Assembly (NCBI RefSeq): GCF_937616625.2
Contig: NC_065573.1
Span: 3,611,001-3,675,000, forward strand
From: Mercurialis annua
Lineage: Eukaryota > Streptophyta > Magnoliopsida > Malpighiales > Euphorbiaceae
DNA length: 64,000 nt
Direction of reading: 5' to 3'
In this document: in pieces, positions 58,801 through 64,000 of the stretch
Layout: each line of letters starts with the position of its first letter
Position numbering within the stretch: the stretch's first letter is position 1
Notes under the pieces: model-generated
What the model was told of the DNA's origin: nothing
The model's input: only the letters and a program-made list of their open reading frames with translations
The model's database searches: none
Position numbers and translations under genes: made by a program

Positions 58801-61800
58801 CATTTGGTTTTGTTTCGTAACGTTTGTAAACGTTTGGCTTAAATCGCTAAAAAGGGGAAACGTTTGGATTTTGTTTCGTAACGTTTGTAAACGTTTGGCT
58901 TAAATTGCCAAAAATATGGAACGCTAGGATTTGTTTTGTAACGTTTGTAATGGTTTGGCTTAAATTGCTAAAGTTGGGAAACATTTGGATTTGTTTCATA
59001 ACCTTTGTAAACGTTTGGCTTATATCGCTAAAAAGGTGAAACGTTTGGATTTGTTTCGTAACGTTTGTATATGTTTGGCTTAAATCGCTAAAAAGGTGAA
59101 ACGTTTGAATTTATTTCGTAACGTTTATAGACGTTTGACTTCAATTTCTAAAAAGGGAAAACGTTTGGATTTGTTTCGTAACGAATGTGAACGTTTGGCA
59201 TAAATCGCTCAAAAGGTGAAATGTTTGGATTTATTTCGTATTATTTGTAACCGTCCGACTTATATCGCTGAAAAGGTGAAATGTTTTGATTTATTTCGTA
59301 CGTTTGTGTACGTTCGGCTCAAATTGCTAAAAAGATGAAACACTTGGATTTGTTTCGTAACTTTTGTAAACGTTTGGCTTAAATTGCTAAAAAGGTGAAA
59401 CGCTTGGTTTTGTTTTGTAACATTTGTAAAGGTTTGACTTAAATCACTAAAAATGTGAACCTTTTGGATTGGTTTCGTAACGTTTTAAACGTTTGGTTTT
59501 GTTTCGTAACGTTTGTAAACGTTTGGCTTAAATCGCTAAAAAGGTGAAACGTTTGAATTTGTTTTGTAACGTTTGTAAACATTTGGCTTAAATTACTAAA
59601 AAGGTGAAACATTTGGATTTGTTTCATAACCTTTGTAAACGTTTGACTTAAGTCGCTAAAAAGGGGAAACGTTTGTATTTTTTCCGTAACGTTTGTAAAC
59701 GTCTTGCTTAAATTGCTAAAAAGGTGAAACGGTTGGATTTGTTTCATGACATTTTAAATGTTTGGCTTAAAGTTCGAAAAAGTTAAAAAATTGGATTTGT
59801 TTCGTAACGTTTGTAAACGTTTGGCTTACATGGCTAAAAAGGTGAACGTTTGGATTTATTTCGTAACGTTTGTTAACGTTTGGCTTAAGTTGCTAAAATA
59901 GTGAAACGCTTGGATTTGTTTCGTAAAGTTTGTAAACGTAGGCTTAAATTGCTAAAAAGTTGAAATGCTTGGATTTGTTTCGTTACGTTTGTAAACGTTT
60001 GGCTTAAATTGCTAAAAAGGTTAAACACTTGGTTTTTGTTTCGTAACGTTTGTAAATGTTTGGATTAAATTGCTAAAATTGTGAAACGTTTGGATGTGTT
60101 TTGCAGCGTTTGTAAACGTTTGGCTTCATTCGCTAAAACGGTGAAACGTTTAGATTTGTTTCATAACGTTAATAAACCTTTGTCATACATCGCTAATACG
60201 GCGAAACGTTTGGATTTGTTTCGTAACGTTTGAAACGTTTGGCTTAAATTACTAAAAAGGGGAAATGTTTGGATTTGTTATGCAACGTTTGGAAACGTTC
60301 GGCTTCAATTGCTAAAAAGGTGAAACATTTGGTTTTGTTTCGTAACGTTTGTAAACGTTTGGCTTAAATCGCTAAAAAGGGGAAACGTTTGGATTTTGTT
60401 TCGTAGCGTTTGTAAACGTTTGGATTAAATTGCTAAAAATATGAAACGCTAGGATTTGTTTTGTAACGTTTGTAATGGTTTGGCTTAAATTGCTAAAGTT
60501 GGGAAATATTTGGATTTGTATCATAACCTTTGTAAACGTTTGGCTTATATCGCTAAGAAGGTGAAACGTTTGGATTTGTTTCGTAACGTTTGTGTATGTT
60601 TGGCTTAAATCGCTAAAAAGGTGAAAAGTTTGAATTTATTTCGTAACGTTTATAAACGTTTGACTTCAATTTCTAAAAAGGGAAAACGTTTGGATTTGTT
60701 TCGTAACGAATGTAAACATTTGGCATAAATCGCTCAAAAGGTGAAATGTTTGGATTTATTTCGTATTATTTGTAACCGTCCGACTTATATCGCTGAAAAG
60801 GTGAAATGTTTTGATTTATTTTGTACGTTTGAATACGTTCGGCTCAAATTGCTAAAAAGATGAAACACTTGGATTTGTTTCGTAACTTTTGTAAACGTTT
60901 GGCTTAAATTGCTAAAAAGGTGAAACGCTTGGTTTTGTTTTGTAACATTTGTAAAGGTTTGACTTAAATCACTAAAAATGTGAACCTTTTGGATTGGTTT
61001 CGTAACGTTTTAAACGTTTGGTTTTGTTTCGTAACGTTTGTAAATGTTTGGCTTAAATCGCTAAAAAGGTGAAACGTTTGAATTTGTTTTGTAACGTTTG
61101 TAAACATTTGGCTTAAATTGCTAAAAAGGTGAAACATTTGGATTTGTTTCATAACCTTTGTAAACGTTTGACTTAAGTCGCTAAAAAGGGGAAACGTTTG
61201 TATTTTTTCCGTAAAGTTTGTAAACGTCTTGCTTAAATTGCTAAAAAGGTGAAACAGTTGGATTTGTTTCATGACATTTTAAATGTTTGGCTTAAAGTTC
61301 GAAAAAGTTAAAACATTGGATTTGTTTCGTAACGTTTGTAAACGTTTGGCTTACATGGCTAGAAAGGTGAACGTTTGGATTTGTTTCGTAACGTTTGTTA
61401 ACGTTTGGCTTAAGTTGCTAAAAAGGTGAAACGCTTGGATTTGTTTCGTAAAGTTTGTAAACGTTTGGTTTAAATTTCTAAAAAGTTGAAATGCTTGGAT
61501 TTGTTTCGTTACGTTTGTAAATGTTTGGCTTAAATTGCTAAAAAGGTGAAACACTTGGTTTTTGTTTCGTAACGTTTGTAAATGTTTGGATTAAATTGCT
61601 AAAATTGTGAAACGTTTGGATGTGTTTTGCAGCGTTTGTAAACGTTTGGCTTCATTCGCTAAAATGGTGAAACGTTTAGATTTGTTTCATAACGTTAATA
61701 AACCTTTGTCATACATCGCTAATACGGCGAAATGTTTGGATTTGTTTCGTAACGTTTGAAACGTTTGGCTTAAATTACTAAAAAGGGGAAATGTTTGGAT

Positions 61801-61959
61801 TTGTTATGCAACGTTTGGAAACGTTCGGCTTAAATTGCTAAAAAGGTGAAACATTTGGTTTTGTTTCGTAACGTTTGTAAACGTTTGGCTTAAATCGCTA
61901 AAAAGGGGAAACGTTTGGATTTTGTTTCGTAACGTTTGTAAACGTTTGGCTTAAATTGC

Positions 61960-63456
61960 CAAAAATATGGAACGCTAGGATTTGTTTTGTAACGTTTGTA
62001 ATGGTTTGGCTTAAATTGCTAAAGTTGGGAAACATTTGGATTTGTTTCATAACCTTTGTAAACGTTTGGCTTATATCGCTAAAAAGGTGAAACGTTTGGA
62101 TTTGTTTTGTAATGTTTGTATATGTTTGGCTTAAATCGCTAAAAAGGTGAAACGTTTGAATTTATTTCGTAACGTTTATAGACGTTTGACTTCAATTTCT
62201 AAAAAGGGAAAACGTTTGGATTTGTTTCGTAACGAATGTAAACGTTTGGCATAAATCGCTCAAAAGGTGAAATGTTTGGATTTAATTCGTATTATTTGTA
62301 ACCGTCCGACTTATATCGCTGAAAAGGTGAAATGTTTTGATTTATTTCGTACGTCTGTATACGTTCTGCTCAAATTGCTAAAAAGATGAAACACTTGGAT
62401 TTGTTTCGTAACTTTTGTAAACGTTTGGCTTAAATTGCTAAAAAGGTGAAACGCTTGGTTTTGTTTTGTAACATTTGTAAAGGTTTGACTTAAATCACTA
62501 AAAATGTGAACCTTTTGGATTGGTTTCGTAACGTTTTAAACGTTTGGCTAAAATCGCTAAAAGGGTGAAACGTTTGAATTTGTTTTGTAACGTTTGTAAA
62601 CATTTGGCTTAAATTGCTAAAAAGGTGAAACATTTGGATTTGTTTCATAACCTTTGTAAACGTTTGACTTAAGTCGCTAAAAAGGGGAAACATTTGTATT
62701 TTTTCCGTAACGTTTGTAAACGTCTTGCTTAAATTGCTAAAAAGGTGAAACGGTTGGATTTGTTTCATGACATTTTAAATGTTTGGCTTAAAGTTCGAAA
62801 AAGTTAAAACATTGGATTTGTTTCATAACGTTTGTAAACGTTTGGCTTACATGGCTAAAAAGGTGAACGTTTGGATTTGTTTCGTAACGTTTGTTAACGT
62901 TTGGCTTAAGTTGCTAAAAAGGTGAAACGCTTGGATTTGTTTCGTAAAGTTTGTAAACGTTTGGCTTAAATTGCTAAAAAGTTGAAATGCTTGGATTGGT
63001 TTCGTTACGTTTGTAAACGTTTGGCTTAAATTGCTAAAAAGGTGAAACACTTGGTTTTTGTTTCGTAACGTTTGTAAATGTTTGAATTAAATTGCTAAAA
63101 TTGTGAAACGTTTGGATGTGTTTTGCAGCGTTTGTAAACGTTTGGCTTCATTCGCAAAAACGGTGAAACGTTTAGATTTGTTTCATAACGTTAATAAACC
63201 TTTGTCATACATCACTAATACGGCGAAACGTTTGGATTTGTTTCGTAACGTTTGAAACGTTTGGCTTAAATTACTAAAAAGGGGAAATGTTTGGATTTGT
63301 TATGCAACGTTTGGAAACGTTCGGCTTAAATTGCTAAAAAGGTGAAACATTTGGTTTTGTTTCGTAACGTTTGTAAACGTTTGGCTTAAATCGCTAAAAA
63401 GGGGAAATTGTTTGGATTTTGCTTCGTAACGTTTGTAAACGTTTGGCTTAAATTGG
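61960..63456. repeat. Variant HOR unit of 1497 bp, last of the array
   Basis: The 89-bp composite monomer 10 is reduced by 30 bp to a normal-length monomer (about 62530-62560), and one base is gained near 63406. It is followed by divergent monomers instead of monomer 1. Confidence 0.85.
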
Positions 63457-64000
63457 TAAAAAGGTGAAACACTTGGATTTTTTTTCGTTACGTTTTTGAA
63501 CGTTTGGCTTAAATTGCAAAAAATATGAAACGCTTGGATTTGTTTTGTAATGTTTGTAAACGTTTGGCTTAAATTGCTAAAAAGATGAAACGCTTGGTTT
63601 TATTTCGTAACGTTTGTTAAGGTTCGGTTTAAATCGGTAAAAATGTGAAACGTTTGGATTTATTTTATAACGTTTTAAACGTTTGGTTTTGTTTCGTAAC
63701 GTTTGTCAACGTTTGGCTTTAATTGTTAAAAAGGCGAAACGTTTGGAATTGTTTCGTAACGTTTGTAAACGTTTGGTTTAAATCGCTAAAAAGGTGAAAC
63801 GTTTAGATTTGTTTCGCAACGTTTGCAAATATTTGGCTTAAATCGCTAAAAAGGTTCAACATTTGGATTTGTTTGTAAACGTTTGATTTAAATCGCTATA
63901 AAGGTGAAACGTTTGGATTTGTTTCGTAACGTTTGTAAACGTTTGGCTTATATTGCTAAGAAGGTGAAACATTTGGATTTGTTTCGTAACGTTTGTAAAC
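63457..64000. repeat. Divergent satellite, right flank
   Basis: Irregular monomers outside the HOR. From about 63,560 the order follows the left flank at about 7,650-8,130, including the composite monomer (TTTTAAACGTTTGGTTTTG), TTTGCAAATATTTGG, AAGGTTCAACATTTGG and CTAAGAAGGTG. It lacks 10 bp at about 63,880. The window ends inside it. Confidence 0.88.

Larger units (their letters stand above)
51218..63456. repeat. Higher-order satellite array, right arm (8 units)
   Basis: The same 25-monomer HOR resumes after the retrotransposon, entering in monomer 20 and jumping to monomer 25. Units start at 51311, 52836, 54361, 55857, 57383, 58909, 60434 and 61960. Lengths are 1525, 1525, 1496, 1526, 1526, 1525, 1526 and 1497. 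Units 51311 and 52836 share private changes (ATTTTGATTATTTG, TTCGCACGTTTG). A right-arm variant GTGTACGTTCGG occurs in the units starting at 54361, 55857, 57383 and 58909. The variant TTTATAGACG is shared with the last partial unit of the left arm, supporting one array later split by the insertion. Confidence 0.95.

Noticed and set aside
10735..63456. Firm claim that this is the functional centromere
   Set aside because: HOR structure and dyads are suggestive only. The retrotransposons look Tekay/Del type, not the CRM type that targets centromeres, and sequence alone cannot show CENH3 loading.
6076..64000. CRISPR array
   Set aside because: The repeats are contiguous 60-bp monomers with no unique spacers and no cas genes, in a plant nuclear context.
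6076..64000. Ribosomal DNA spacer sub-repeats
   Set aside because: No 18S, 5.8S, 25S or 5S sequence appears anywhere, and the array is far longer than a spacer.

Overview
The window is nuclear, repeat-dominated DNA from a flowering plant, probably a eudicot. Evidence for a plant is two Ty3/gypsy chromovirus-type LTR retrotransposons of the Tekay/Del kind (C-terminal chromodomain, long 2.6-2.8 kb LTRs, initiator-Met tRNA primer site) and a Mutator-type MITE with a 9-bp target duplication. No host gene, rRNA or tRNA gene was found. The only intact protein-coding gene is a retrotransposon polyprotein.

Layout: 1-3146 is the decayed 3' part of a pol gene (plus strand), followed by its 3' LTR at 3264-6075. 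From 6076 to the right edge the DNA is one satellite field, broken only by insertions. The monomer is about 60 bp. 6076-10734 is a divergent, irregular flank carrying two copies of a 370-bp MITE (7147-7516, 9491-9860) that were doubled together with 2344 bp of satellite. From 10735 the array becomes a strict higher-order repeat (HOR): 25 monomers, 1526 bp, 19 complete units up to 40180. A young retrotransposon on the minus strand (40181-50601, plus a truncated second internal region to 51217) splits the array. Eight more HOR units run from 51311 to 63456. At 63457-64000 the array returns to divergent monomers, collinear with the left flank at about 7.65-8.13 kb.

The most interesting structure is inside the satellite. 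The monomer is built on a 10-bp grid (GTTT every 10 bp, four times; the palindrome AAACGTTT twice, exactly 30 bp apart), and nearly all length changes seen are 10, 20 or 30 bp. Above the monomer lie a 25-mer HOR, then copies of 1-, 2-, 4- and 5-unit-spaced blocks, then a possible super-repeat in which flank plus HOR array recurs. This is a multi-level record of unequal exchange.

The two retrotransposons are related but different families of very different age: the left one has stops, frameshifts and a changed integrase catalytic residue, while the right one has an unbroken gag-pol frame and almost identical LTRs. Nothing here looks like a new enzymatic system; the novelty is in satellite architecture and in the LTR-internal-LTR-partial internal array.
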